DNA of 64,000 bases from Chrysomallon squamiferum (taxonomy: Eukaryota; Mollusca; Gastropoda; Neomphalida; Peltospiridae): the NCBI GenBank assembly GCA_012295275.1, contig CM022671.1:25708322-25772321 (forward strand). Direction: 5' to 3'. This document shows positions 45,461-64,000 of the stretch, piece after piece. The position numbers and the translations under genes were made by a program. Under the pieces are notes generated by a model that worked only from the letters and a program-made list of their open reading frames with translations, had not been told where the DNA came from and made no database searches. The stretch's first letter is position 1. Each line of letters opens with the position of its first letter.

Positions 45461-48400
45461 ACCTTTTTTTTTCATTTTGAAAAAAAAAAAAAAAAAAAAA
45501 AATTATCACACATGAACACACATGAACACTCACAACACACACACACACACACAAAATAAACAAAAAATCTACGGCTTTTTGAAAACCAATGCAAGTTAGA
45601 ATTATATTTATAAATGTTTGTATTGAAGAAATTGTTTATGTGACAGGTGTTTGAAGCTGTGAAGCCAGTTGGCCGGTGAGTGCAGCAGGTGTAGGTGACA
45701 ATAACAGACTCTTGTGGTTGTCCACTTTCAAATACAACACAGCTCATTTGAAATCTGCTTCAACCATTCCTAAATCTAGAGTAACTTTTCAGATTGTTCA
45801 TAATGATTAAAAATACACTTTTTACTTTTCTTTTTTCCCACATTTACAGCATAATTAAGAAAATAACAAAAAAAAAAAAAAAAATGTTTAGATGAACATT
45901 CAACCATACGTTTTATTTACCCCAAATATTTTAGCTGTTTTAAAAAAATATTTAAATTTTTGTACTCGTGCAAATTTTTTTTTTTTTTTTTATACAATCA
46001 GACAAAAGCATTTTTTTTTTTTTTAATTTTTTTTTTTGATATCTTGCTAGTCTGATGATCATAATTAACAAAGTAATTTTTTGAATTATCTAATTGTACA
46101 TTTGAAATAAATTACCTCTCTACAGTCATTAACATACATATAGTAAAAGCAATGTTGCAAAATTATGCCTCAACATCAAAACACAAAGAAAGAAAAAAAA
46201 AGAAAGACCATTTTTTTTTTAAATGTTTTTGTTTATACAATATTACAATGTCCAGCACCTTCAGATATTAATAGTTATGTAAAAAAAAAAAAAAAATAAT
46301 AATCAGTGATCCAATCTAACTACACCTAACCATCTATCACATTCAAGCAAAAAATTATTTTTAAAAAAACATCTAGCTATGAGCTATGTCAAGCCTTCAC
46401 TCAGTAACAACATCAGAAATCTGGCCCAACAGTCTTAAAAACACTTTGAACTGTACTTGAAAACCTTGCATGGAAAGTTTCAGTCAAGGCAAATATATTT
46501 CTTGTGAGTGTTTTTTTTTTTAATTTTTTTTTTTTTTTTTTTTTTATTTTTTTTTTATAGAAGAAGTATGGTACAAGATGCAGAGAAAATCCACCATACA
46601 GGATTTTCATAATATAATAATATTAATAATGATAATGTGTATATATATATATATTTATATTTATACTGCACAACATACATAATGACTGGAAATACATCAG
46701 AGGTAGCTTTTCACCTGTTCATTTTTTTTTTTAATGTTTTTTTTTTTTTTTTTTTTTTTTTTTAACTTTTGCCATCCTACACACCATCTGGTCTACATAG
46801 TGAAAAATATACATGGTGGAGTTATGGTTCAAAGAGTTAATTTAAAAAAAAATTAAAAAAATGTTACGTTACTAAATACTTAGGTTGTTAGGCATAATAT
46901 ATATGCACTATACAGAAGTCATTATATTTTGAATTAAATAAAAAATATAATTTTAAAAGGTATATTGATTTGGAAACAGAAAATTAAAGAGAATCATTAA
47001 CAGAATAGAAACTGTAGAAAAAAAAAAAAGAAAAAAAAAACGTTATATATAAAATCTGTTTTAAAAACATTATAAATATGAAAATAAACAGTTTTATGGT
47101 ACTTAACAGTCTGATAGTAATAATGTGTTTATTGGGTGACCTGTTCTACAGCATTTTCTACTGTCTACACTGAACTGAATCCATTGGTAGAAAAATGGTG
47201 ACAGTAAGAATACAGAGTATGTTTTACCTAACAGCAGCAGATTACATCAGAACTGAGACTGAACATGACTTGGCTAGGTATACAGCAGACAATCAGTGTC
47301 GAACTGTCAGCTGGTAATTTATCTTTTATTTTATCTATTATAAAATAATATATATATAAAAAAATTTTTATTAAAAACTTGTTTTTGATTTTATCCATAC
47401 AATACTACTTTCAAACTGCTGCATATAACAAATTTCAATTTGAACAGAATCAAAAAATATAAATAAAATAAAATAAAATAAAATAAAAAGCTTCAACTGA
47501 ATTACAGTTTTTTTTCATTTGAGCAAAATACTCTATAAAGACCAAAACAAAAAACAAAAATACATAAAATTTTAGTTTTAAATCTAAATTTCTGTATTCC
47601 ATAATCTAAACATTATTATGTAACACTGAGTTCATATGATGAATATTTTTTATTTTGAACGCCAAACATAGACACTGGAAATCTTTCTGTTTAACCAGCC
47701 AAGTTCAAAGAGCAATGACTACAGAAAGTTTAATTATACATTTATAAAATGGCAGGAATAGGTGCAACATGAATAGAACCTAACATCAGTCAACAGACAA
47801 CCACAAGGTAACAATATACAAAACATTCAATGCATATTTACAAGTAATACTACACTGGAATGGCAAAGATTTTCTGAAGAGAGAAAAAAAAATTAAAATC
47901 CAAGACTTAAACATTCTAACGAATTACCTCCCTTTACTGATTTTCTTTTGTTTTGAAGAGAGGATTGTGTCTTGCATTTACAATTACTATGTTTGGCAGT
48001 ATCAGGTGTTCATGTTTGACTCGAATCCACACAAAACTGTGAACACAAACAAGTAAAACATTTACAGTGCAGTATCCAACAAGTTCACACAGCAGAAATG
48101 GTTTAAGCCAAAGTTTACTCAAGTTTGTCTATAATAATAAATGAAAATTGTTTTAATGCAGTGACAAATTACTCTGAATTCGTCAGTACATGTAAACTTG
48201 ATCATATTTATCTAATTTTGAAATGTATACACTAAAATATCGTACTATATTTATCACTGGGTCTTTTCAAATAATTATTTATGTGAAAATTCATTAGTTA
48301 ATCTTTAATTTTTAGTTGCACTTTAATCTCTTTTTTTTTTATAACAAATGGGTGCACACAAAAAAAACAGTAACAGCTCAAAGGAAACATTGGTTGTAAG

Positions 48401-49338
48401 TTAATAAACCTATCACCAGCGCAATACTGTTATAGTTTAATATTAATTCACTGATTTTAAAATTATAATAATTTCTAAAAGAAAACATTATACAGAGTTG
48501 AAATATTATTTTAAAAACAAATTCTGAATAAAACAAAATTAGGTGAAAATATAATCAAATTAAAATTACATAAAAAATAATAAAATAAAATAAATAAATA
48601 ATGTCAGTATATATTATGTAATGCTGCTTCTTATCAGTATTCAATTACATCGATTTATTATTTAAATGTTCTTTAGCAGCACATCCAAATAGGCTACAGA
48701 CATTTTGTAAACATCCAAACTACTGTTTTTTCAAATTCAATTCTGGTATCTCAAATTTTTGCTGATAATATGAAAAATGGTGAATAATTTAACAAAGCTA
48801 ATAGAGAAATGTATATAAAAAAAATGTTCAGACTGAGTATATCAATGATTTACTCAGTCTTTCAAGGTATTTATTAAAAAAAAAAATAATAATAGCTTGG
48901 TACTGTATACAAGACATTTGTAGACAATTTACTTTATTTTTGAGTGTGTGTAAGCTGTATCAGATACATTTTAAAATGTTTTTTCCTGTTTATGTTCACT
49001 TTGTGAAAAGGTTCACTGACCAAATATCACATGACATTCTCTCCCCAACACACGATATAAAAATACAAACACTGATTTCCATTCACAACAATGTCCATTC
49101 GAAATTATTTCTCACTACATTTTGTTTTTGTTTTTGTTTTTGTTTTTTTAAATTCATTTTTTTTTTTTCAATGTTTGTCTCACACATTATAATACAAATT
49201 CATTTTTATTTCATTTATTATTTCTACATGGCTAAAACACATTCAAATGACATTTCATTGTGCATAATCATTGTCAAATTTGCACGTTATTTGTACTGTA
49301 CAATTTCATTCTGAATCATATATGTTTAAAATTAATTT

Positions 49339-49379
<41 letters not shown>

Positions 49380-49825
49380 ACATTAATAATAATAAAAAAG
49401 AATACACAAATGTATATTCCACAAGATTTACACACATTTACATGAAGTTAAACTGCAGGTGATAACAAAGCTGTTAATATCATATAGTAAATCAAATTTT
49501 TACTTGTACTTAAAAACCACTGAAAACAAACACTGTGGCAAAAAACATGAATATTATTAAATTAAAGAGTTGTGCATTGAAAACTGAGGTGAAATTGTAG
49601 GCACTTGATAGTAGTGAAGTTTCTTATTTTGGTTAAGTATACGCACTGTACATAAATTTCCCAGTGCTGTTGTATATAAACTGCCTAACTGTTTTCTTTG
49701 CATTTATTTTATCTTAATTCATAAAAACCTTTTCCAGAACAAAGTTTATCCCTTTTGAAACTGTCCCAAATACTTTTTCGGTTATTTCAGAATCAGTTAT
49801 CAGTTACTTCTTTCACTTTTCACAT

Positions 49826-49912
49826 TTCAGTTTCAGTTTCAGTTTCAGTTTCAGTTTTCAGTTTCAGTTTCAGTTTTCAGTTTTTTCAGTTTTCAGTTTC
49901 AGTTTCACTTTT
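49826..49912. repeat. (TTTCAG)n hexanucleotide array
   Basis: About thirteen TTTCAG or TTTTCAG words in tandem. On the plus strand each looks like a 3' splice acceptor, but NLK runs on the other strand. Confidence 0.9.
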
Positions 49913-51610
49913 AGTTAATTTTCTTTACTGTACTGCTGTAACGTGAACTGAACGTGTGACTTCACGATTGTCCTTCTGTTAAAATTTACCTTAAAACGCA
50001 ATATTAATGTATAATGCTTTCACCATCATAATACTATCATAATGCCAATGGCTTGCAAAAGCTTTCACTCAGTTTTACCACTGCTGTAACTGTAGCAAGA
50101 GGTATGAGGGTAATAAATAAGTGAATAACCATCTAGAGACACTGTGTACTGTTAGAAAACAAAGCAGATAATATTTCATTTGTGTGTCATCTAAAAAAAA
50201 ACAAAAACATTTTTAGCTTATTTTTCATTTTGAAAATGAACCCTGTTCACACAGATTAGAATTAAATCTTAAACCCAGATTATACAAATAGATATCCCCA
50301 AAGTGTCATCAAATTTACAATTAAGCATCCAAATCCATTCACGGATCTACAATTAAGTATCCGTGAAGGTACTCACATTAACAATAAACATCCAAATCAA
50401 CATCCAGTTTACAATTAAAGATCGCTGGCTAGGCTCAAATTACCATTAAACATTGTAGTAAATTTAAAATTGCATTTGTACTTTCCACGTTTACTGAAAA
50501 TTACAGTAAAGATGACAGTAACATACAGAATTTAGTCTATAGAGGCATTCTCTGTGTATTTATAAAATACACTGAGAAGACGATAAAATGGTGAACTATC
50601 TCACACATTTCCTAAATTCTGTCTTTAGTGTTTTAAAATTTTCTGATTTTATTCTGATTTTTACTCTACTCATTTTTTGAACAAATATCTTGTTTGAATA
50701 CAGATTGAAAATATACAATTTTGAATTATTGCCATTTTACTAAAATCTATACAATATTATACACATGTTTTTCTAGTTTTGATTGTGGTATTGTTTTTTT
50801 TGTTGTTTTTTACTATACTTCCATCTTTTGGGTTTATACTTTATTTTTCTTATTTATTTTATTTCATTTCATTTCATTTCAATTCATTTTATTCTATTTT
50901 AATTTAAAATTTTTAATTTCATTTCATTGGAATACTGTTAAGCAAAGACCCTAGTTTTTTTTTTTTTTACTCCAGTTAACAAGCAAGAAGAATTTATGAA
51001 TTTTGTTTAGAAGTGACTCACAATTACCCATACATAAATAAATACACGGAAAAAAGGAAAACATGAGATCACAAAAGGAAATGTGGTCATTTTGGTGTGC
51101 TGGAATCATTGCAGAATCGTCACATTTTCACTGAAACTGTTCTAACACACAAACACACACACACACCCACGCACATACAGATATATATAATATATATAAG
51201 ATATATGTATATACAGACTTATTTACACACATACACTAAGACACATGTAAAATATGTATAAAAATAGTACCGACCCATGGACACATCTAAACTGAGATGC
51301 ACCTCCAGATGATCAAACGGTCAGCACCAAAGTCTGGGAATCTAAGTTTAGCATTCGAGTTTTGAAAAAAAAAAAAAAAAAAAAAAAAAAAACATGCAGG
51401 CACACAACGCACAGAGAAATACACAGTGACTGGGGAGGTTAACACCGACATGAAAACAAAAACACATGTAATAATGAGCTTGTCAGTCAAACTGAAATTT
51501 TGGCCAAGTCCTTCTTAGCCAATAGCATTCGTTAATTCCACACGACGAGAATCTACTGCAAACAAATGGTGATGTCACACATTTCAGTTTTAGTTTTCCA
51601 CTTTTTTTTT

Positions 51611-51616
51611 TTTATT
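51611..51616 (-). terminator. NLK: Candidate NLK polyadenylation signal
   Basis: AATAAA on the minus strand, about 550 bases after the predicted stop, followed by an A run that is genomic. Many similar hexamers occur in this AT-rich DNA, so support is weak. Confidence 0.2.
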
Positions 51617-52095
51617 GACAGATGTTGTATGTCCGTCCGTCCGTCTGTCTGTGATAACAAGAATGTAAGAACCAGATGAAAATCCACCACTTACAGAACT
51701 GAAATGAAATTGTTATCAACTGTTTTGGATCGTCCATGTATGTTGTCTTCCTTTTCTGTTTCACAATGAATCTTTTGAGAATTAAAGAGGTATGCATCAA
51801 AAAGAAACTTCTTTTGTGTTTTTTTTTTTGTTTTGAAAATATTGTCTTGAATCCTGATGAAAACGGCTTCTTCCTCGGCACATAAACTGTTTTAATCAAG
51901 TCTCACAAAACCTTTAGATGAGCACCAGCCTGTTCGAGTCATCAGCCGAAACGACCTCAGACCAACTGTCCAATCAGAAGGTGCAAGAAAAACCTGAGAA
52001 ATTTTTAAACTGTCCAATCACAAGGCTCATTTCGTCAGCCCCATACATGAACCACTGGTGGAACTATGACTGGAGAGCTGCAAAAGGCAGAACAC

Positions 52096-52128
<33 letters not shown>

Positions 52129-52166
52129 TTATAAAAGGACCAAGATCAGGGTCAAGGTCAAAGCAG

Positions 52167-59341
<7,175 letters not shown>

Positions 59342-60117
59342 TTACACAATAATAATAATAATAATAATAATAGTTATAGTAATAAAAACATAGCTTAAAA
59401 AATAAACAAATGTAAAAGTGTTAAACAAATTTTTTTAAATTAAAACAAAGGTACTAATAGAAATATAATTTTTACAGTTTAGATAGTTGGGGCTTCTTTT
59501 GTTCATTTTTTTTTTAAACTGCTTGTGTATCAGATAAAAGATCTATTCTTTCATAGTAATTAAAAGTTTGAAGACATTGTGCATTTACTGCATTTTTCAA
59601 AAACAATACCATCACTGATTAAAAATAAAAATTATAATTTATTTGTATTAAATTTGTAATTTTCATATTATTCCAAACATGAAAATTAACCTGTAGAAGT
59701 AATTTACTGACAATGATCTGTTAAACTAACGGACATTTAATACCTCATTTTCATAATAAGCATTCTGAATTTAACACATGTACAGTGGTGCTATAATATT
59801 ATTAAGAGTGGAAACACAATACTTATTGTTGCTAAATATGAAATACCGAGTTTTACATGCAGGAGAAAATCAGCTGTTGCAATGCTACTTTTTATAAACA
59901 CACAGTTTTTTTAGACTGAAATTTAAACATGCTTTTCCACATGCAAGACAGAACGCAGCATGGTCTTTGATAAAGCAGTTATGCACTAGTTTGGGTGGAA
60001 CATAATGAGTAAGTGATTGGCCAGTAGACAGGTGTATGACTGTATGGATAGTGATGGGAAAATTACAAAATAGCTTTATGCAGGAACTAAATATGTAAGC
60101 AACAAGCTTGGTTGTAT

Positions 60118-60255
60118 CCTAAAACCCACCAAACCTCAGAACTTCACTCCACAACCCACCAAACCTCAGAACTTCATTTCCACAACCCAACAAACCTCAG
60201 AACTTCACTCCACAACCCACCAAACCTCAGAACTTCATTCTACAACCCACCGAAA
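60118..60255. repeat. Roughly 30 bp minisatellite, four copies
   Basis: Four copies of CCACCAAACCTCAGAACTTC followed by A/T TCCACAAC, with small length changes, then a decayed fifth. It is pyrimidine-rich on the plus strand and stands out by GC content from its surroundings. Confidence 0.85.
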
Positions 60256-61214
60256 CTGTTGACCTGATTCCACCATCTTGCACTCCCCAGACTTGAGTTT
60301 ATTACCCACAACACCTCGAGCTTAATCCCACAAAAACCACCAAGACTAAGACTTGATCCTCCAGCCTGCCAAGCCCCAGGCAAGGAACCCGTCCATTAAG
60401 CCACATCATGCTCCCAACTTGTCAGACAAAGGCAATTATGGCAATATTACACATTAGAGTTTCTCCTGAGCAGGTCAATACAAATCCACTAACTCTGATT
60501 ATTTCTGCTTTTTACTTTCTGTATTGAGTTACAAGCCAAACAAAATAACTGGACACGTAGAAATTAATTATGTGCATATTGCATGACAAATTGTTTTTCT
60601 TTGTTCACAGCAAAACCATAACAGAGTAACAAAAATCTGAACTTTCTGTTTGTCAATGCAGTGCTTTATATATTTTCTTATTTTCTTTTATTTTATTTTA
60701 TTTTCTGATTTTATTTCTTATTGTTTATTTTTTATTTCCACGTTTGTGATGTATTCAATTTTGATTTAGTTTTTTAGGATCAGGAAGGTTAACTAGATAC
60801 AATAAAAATTCGGTATAAACACATCCATTTCTTTCACAATGTGCATAGAGAATACATTTATTTCTAACTGAATGCTAGCTAATCTTTGTTTTTATCTATT
60901 TTAATTTTATTTTTATTAATTTATTTGCCCTTGCTACCTCTAGGGAAGAAATATAATACCAACAAAATGCTGACTTTATTTATTTACCTACTTACTTTTG
61001 TATCAGCATAAGAAATAAAACATGAAAATATGTTGTTGTTTTTTTCTGTATTTGTGATGTACTTTTATATATATATATATATTTATAGAACATAGAGCCT
61101 AATAAACTAGGTAGAGTGTGTGTGGAATGCATTCCAATGTTGTTTTTTGTTGTTCTTGTTTTTTTCTTAATAATACAAATCACCTCATCTACCACTATGA
61201 AGGTTTAACCTTTT

Positions 61215-61325
61215 CTCAAAAAACCTTGATCCACCATGATTCTCTAAAATCTTGATCCATCACGATTCTAAAATATTAATCAACCATGATTCACTAAAAT
61301 CTTGATCCATCATTGTTGCTTCTCA
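61215..61325. repeat. Imperfect 25-30 bp tandem repeat
   Basis: Four degenerate copies of ATCTTGATCCATCACGATTC separated by A-rich words. Confidence 0.65.
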
Positions 61326-61969
61326 AAAAGCCCAAAGACAACAAACATCCATTCTCTGAATTGTTGTTTCCAGCAGGGAATTCAGCTTCCATTTCTTTAT
61401 TTCTTTCTTTCAGTTGTGTTTGAAAACAGCCGGCCTGTGTCTGACCTCTGTGACCTGGTCAGAGAGTGTCTGTCAGTCTGAAACACACTCTCAACCTCAC
61501 ACAATTAAAAAAACTCTCCACTATCGCCTAGCTCTCTCTCTCACTCTCTGGCCATTTTCAGACCATACACATGCAGTGAAAACATCAATCACAGCAGCTG
61601 TGACATATATAGCGTATTAAACAGTGATTGCTATACAACGTTTTCCCCCAACTGCTATACAATAATATATATATGTGTATATACACATCTCTTTTGTAGC
61701 CACAGTTTGCAATCAGGTAAAAAAAAAAAAAAAAAAAAAAATAGAAAAAAGAAAATTGTAAAGTCACAAATCAAGCTGCAGTCCATTACCATTTGCAGGT
61801 CATTACAGCTGTCAGAGGTTGGTTTCTTGCAGGCAGTCTCCAGCAAGACAATGAGGCCTGATCAATAGATTAGAAAAACTATGGAAATTTTTGTTTTGTC
61901 AAAGTGTTAACTTGCATGTGACATGGATTGCATGCGAGGCAGTCATTACTCAGGGGAGTGGGGCATGAT

Positions 61970-62003
61970 TTGATGATGATGATGATAATGATGATGATGA
62001 TTA
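61970..62003. repeat. (GAT)n microsatellite
   Basis: About eleven GAT/AAT trinucleotides. Confidence 0.85.
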
Positions 62004-63067
62004 TTGGTGAACTGAACAAATCACTGATCTGTGATGGAACGGGTTCATCATCAATGTACTAAAAGAGTGTGCTGGAACAATTGTACGATACGGAGACAGA
62101 CAAAGAGAACGTGTGCTTTAATTGAGAGGAAACACTTTGTTTCGAAAAAATGCAAATTTTCAATTTTACCGTGAGAGAAGAAAATGTTCCAAGCTCAAAA
62201 TCAAAAATGATTAGATAAATACTCACAGAAGATGAGTTCAAAATGTAAACAAAGAACGTATTTTTTAAATATCTTAACATTTACTGCATGAGTTTTTTAT
62301 GTGTTTAGACAGACAGACAGATACCGACAGATGTTTAACATAATTATTGTTCTCCACATTCTTCACAAACCACGAACAAAAAGTACATACAACACAGAAC
62401 GAAAACCTGACGATTTTTTAAACAGACATCAAAAACTGCTATGTGCCAGCAGTGAAGTCACTCTTGGTTATTTGGCTACTGAATGGTAATGCAAGATGAA
62501 ATGTCAAAAAAAGGTTTCGTTTACTTCCATCAGTGTCTGTAAGGAATTAGAGAAAAATCTAAAATTGAGGTAATTACTGTGAAGTACACTGACTCATGCT
62601 GTAATAGTTACACACACACACACTTTGTTGGCTGCAAGAAGCTGTGTCTGCCTTCTTGGTTTATATATAATACACATATCCGCAGCCAAGTTTGTCTATT
62701 TGGAAAAGCTTCTTCTGGGTTTTTTTTTCTTTTTTTGTATCAGAGCAAGCACTGGAAAAACTGATGATGCAATCTGCCATGTATGTGCATCGCACAATGC
62801 TTCTGAAGTCTGTGTACAGTGCAATCTTCTAAATCTTTCCATGCAAAACCCTAGCTGAATGTGTCCCTCCATGATGTAAGCTTGTAATCTGTCAGTATTA
62901 AAAAGTATATGGTAGGAGATCAGAGGGAAGTGGGTAATTGTTACTGGAGAAAAAATATTCATGCATGTCTTCTCTGCAGAAATGTTCTGTAAGTATATCT
63001 GTTATGCCTGATGTTATCGAAGAATTCTGTTCTTAAGTAACACATTGATCTGCCAATCAGAAGTTAA

Positions 63068-63128
63068 AAACAACAACAGCAGCAGCAACAATGACAACAA
63101 CGATGACAACAACAAACAACAACAACAT
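63068..63128. repeat. (CAA/CAG)n microsatellite
   Basis: Mixed AAC, AGC and GAC trinucleotides in the upstream NLK intron; not in an exon. Confidence 0.85.
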
Positions 63129-64000
63129 AATATGTTTACACAGAAACAGACTACCAGAAAGACAACTGTTGGTGGTGTTAGAGAAGTGAATGCTAGTTTG
63201 TCAGTGTGATGTGTGTTATTAGTGTTACAGAAAACATTATTTCACAACATTCAGGTTTCAGCCTGTGCTAACGAGGTACACACGGCATGGTGAAGAGTTT
63301 AATGGATGGCCAAATTAATCAATAGCGTAATGCAGCACTACTGGCTAGTGATGAGACAGAAACAAATGTAATGGCTGATTACACCTTAAAGCAACCAGAT
63401 CGGGACTGAATTAAGGTCACCTACATGCTACATGCTTTAGAAACACAGATTAAAGTACAGTTTCTGATAACGGGATCATTTTTTATGTAAAACACAGGTT
63501 ATCTACTCTTGTTCAGAGGTTACTGCATATGAAATATATTACTGGTCTCTTTATAGTATATATTCAGTTAGTTATTACTATAATTGTATTTATATATGTG
63601 TGTGTGTATATAGCATAGCATACATTCAAGTGTATCTAATGCATTTTTAAAATACTGGTATCACAAATTCTAACATAAAGTACTTAAAACTCAACAGCTT
63701 CCTCAATGGAAAATAAGCTGGACAAAAATCTTCCTCTATGATATTTTTATCTCTGGGTTATTTGGTTCATTTTCACAAGTTAACATGAATCAAAATAAAT
63801 AAGAGACTATTTTTAAAATGAAGATGAAAGGAAAATATAATTTTTGGTGATGTTTATATCTTTCAGTAAATCGTGATGAAGTGGGGTTTTTTTTTTATCT
63901 CTTGTTGAGGGATTATCTATGATGGCATGTAGATTTTATTTATACTAATATCTTGTATTTATAAACAGAAATAAGAAAAAGTTGTTCAAAACATTCATGA

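Larger units (their letters stand above)
43331..46885. repeat. 3.5 kb flank of unit E (duplicate of 28379-31916)
   Basis: Collinear with the flank of D, with a longer CA tract (43577-43630), GTA repeats at 43771-43800 where D has ATT repeats, and a shorter AAT tract. The empty TTAA site is at 43493-43496. It runs without a break into unique DNA at TTGTTAGGCAT, so this is probably the ancestral copy and the D flank the derived one. Confidence 0.9.
46886..52166 (-). other. Unique AT-rich DNA downstream of NLK
   Basis: Non-coding on inspection, with many A/T runs. It holds a TTTCAG hexamer array (49826-49910), degenerate ATTAAGCATCCAAATC-type repeats (50270-50460), TTTCATTTCA words near 50860-50900 and a short CCGTCCGTCTGT tract (51631-51651). 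It is expected to contain the NLK 3' UTR at its right end. A candidate minus-strand AATAAA lies at 51611-51616, about 550 bases past the stop codon. No second gene recognised. Confidence 0.5.

Noticed and set aside
61414-61620. Plus-strand 68-residue frame opposite the NLK intron
   Set aside because: Low-complexity composition, no recognisable domain, and no splice or promoter context beyond chance.

Overview
This is animal nuclear DNA: AT-rich, full of microsatellites, with GT-AG introns. It is non-coding except for the 3' part of one conserved gene. The gene is the orthologue of nemo-like kinase (NLK), on the minus strand. Seven exons can be placed between 52.2 and 59.3 kb, from kinase subdomain V to a stop codon; the 5' exons lie beyond the right edge. 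The kinase sequence and repeat style suggest a marine invertebrate, plausibly a mollusc or other lophotrochozoan, but I cannot fix the taxon.

The left 47 kb is a nested repeat locus. Positions 1-7.37 kb hold inverted and diverged copies of a roughly 5 kb unit. From 7.72 to 28.38 kb four copies of the unit (A-D) run head to tail. A fifth, truncated copy (E) lies at 38.28-43.33 kb. Units D and E are each followed by the same 3.5 kb flank (28.38-31.92 and 43.33-46.89 kb). Between the flank of D and unit E is a higher-order minisatellite (31.92-38.28 kb): eight blocks of 770-900 bp, each a cluster of about 42 bp monomers plus a roughly 500 bp spacer rich in polypyrimidine.

Each unit contains, in order: a conserved cassette with a TATA-like box and overlapping short reading frames of unknown function; a 1.3-1.6 kb piggyBac-type transposon with decayed minus-strand transposase; a tRNA-derived SINE-like segment; and long CA and CT microsatellites. 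The piggyBac insertion can be read at base level. It is bounded by TTAA on both sides, and three related copies of the same flank in this window carry one TTAA with no element. A hAT-type MITE with an 8 bp target duplication sits at the left edge of unit A, and the tandem junctions of B, C and D start inside that MITE.

From 46.9 to 52.2 kb lies unique AT-rich DNA downstream of NLK (probably 3' UTR and intergenic). From 59.3 to 64 kb lies a long NLK intron with small tandem repeats. No rRNA or intact tRNA gene, CRISPR array or intact transposase was found. The main items of interest are the layered amplification history next to NLK, the filled and empty piggyBac sites, the higher-order minisatellite, the repeated promoter-plus-ORF cassette, and a non-canonical predicted NLK C-terminus.
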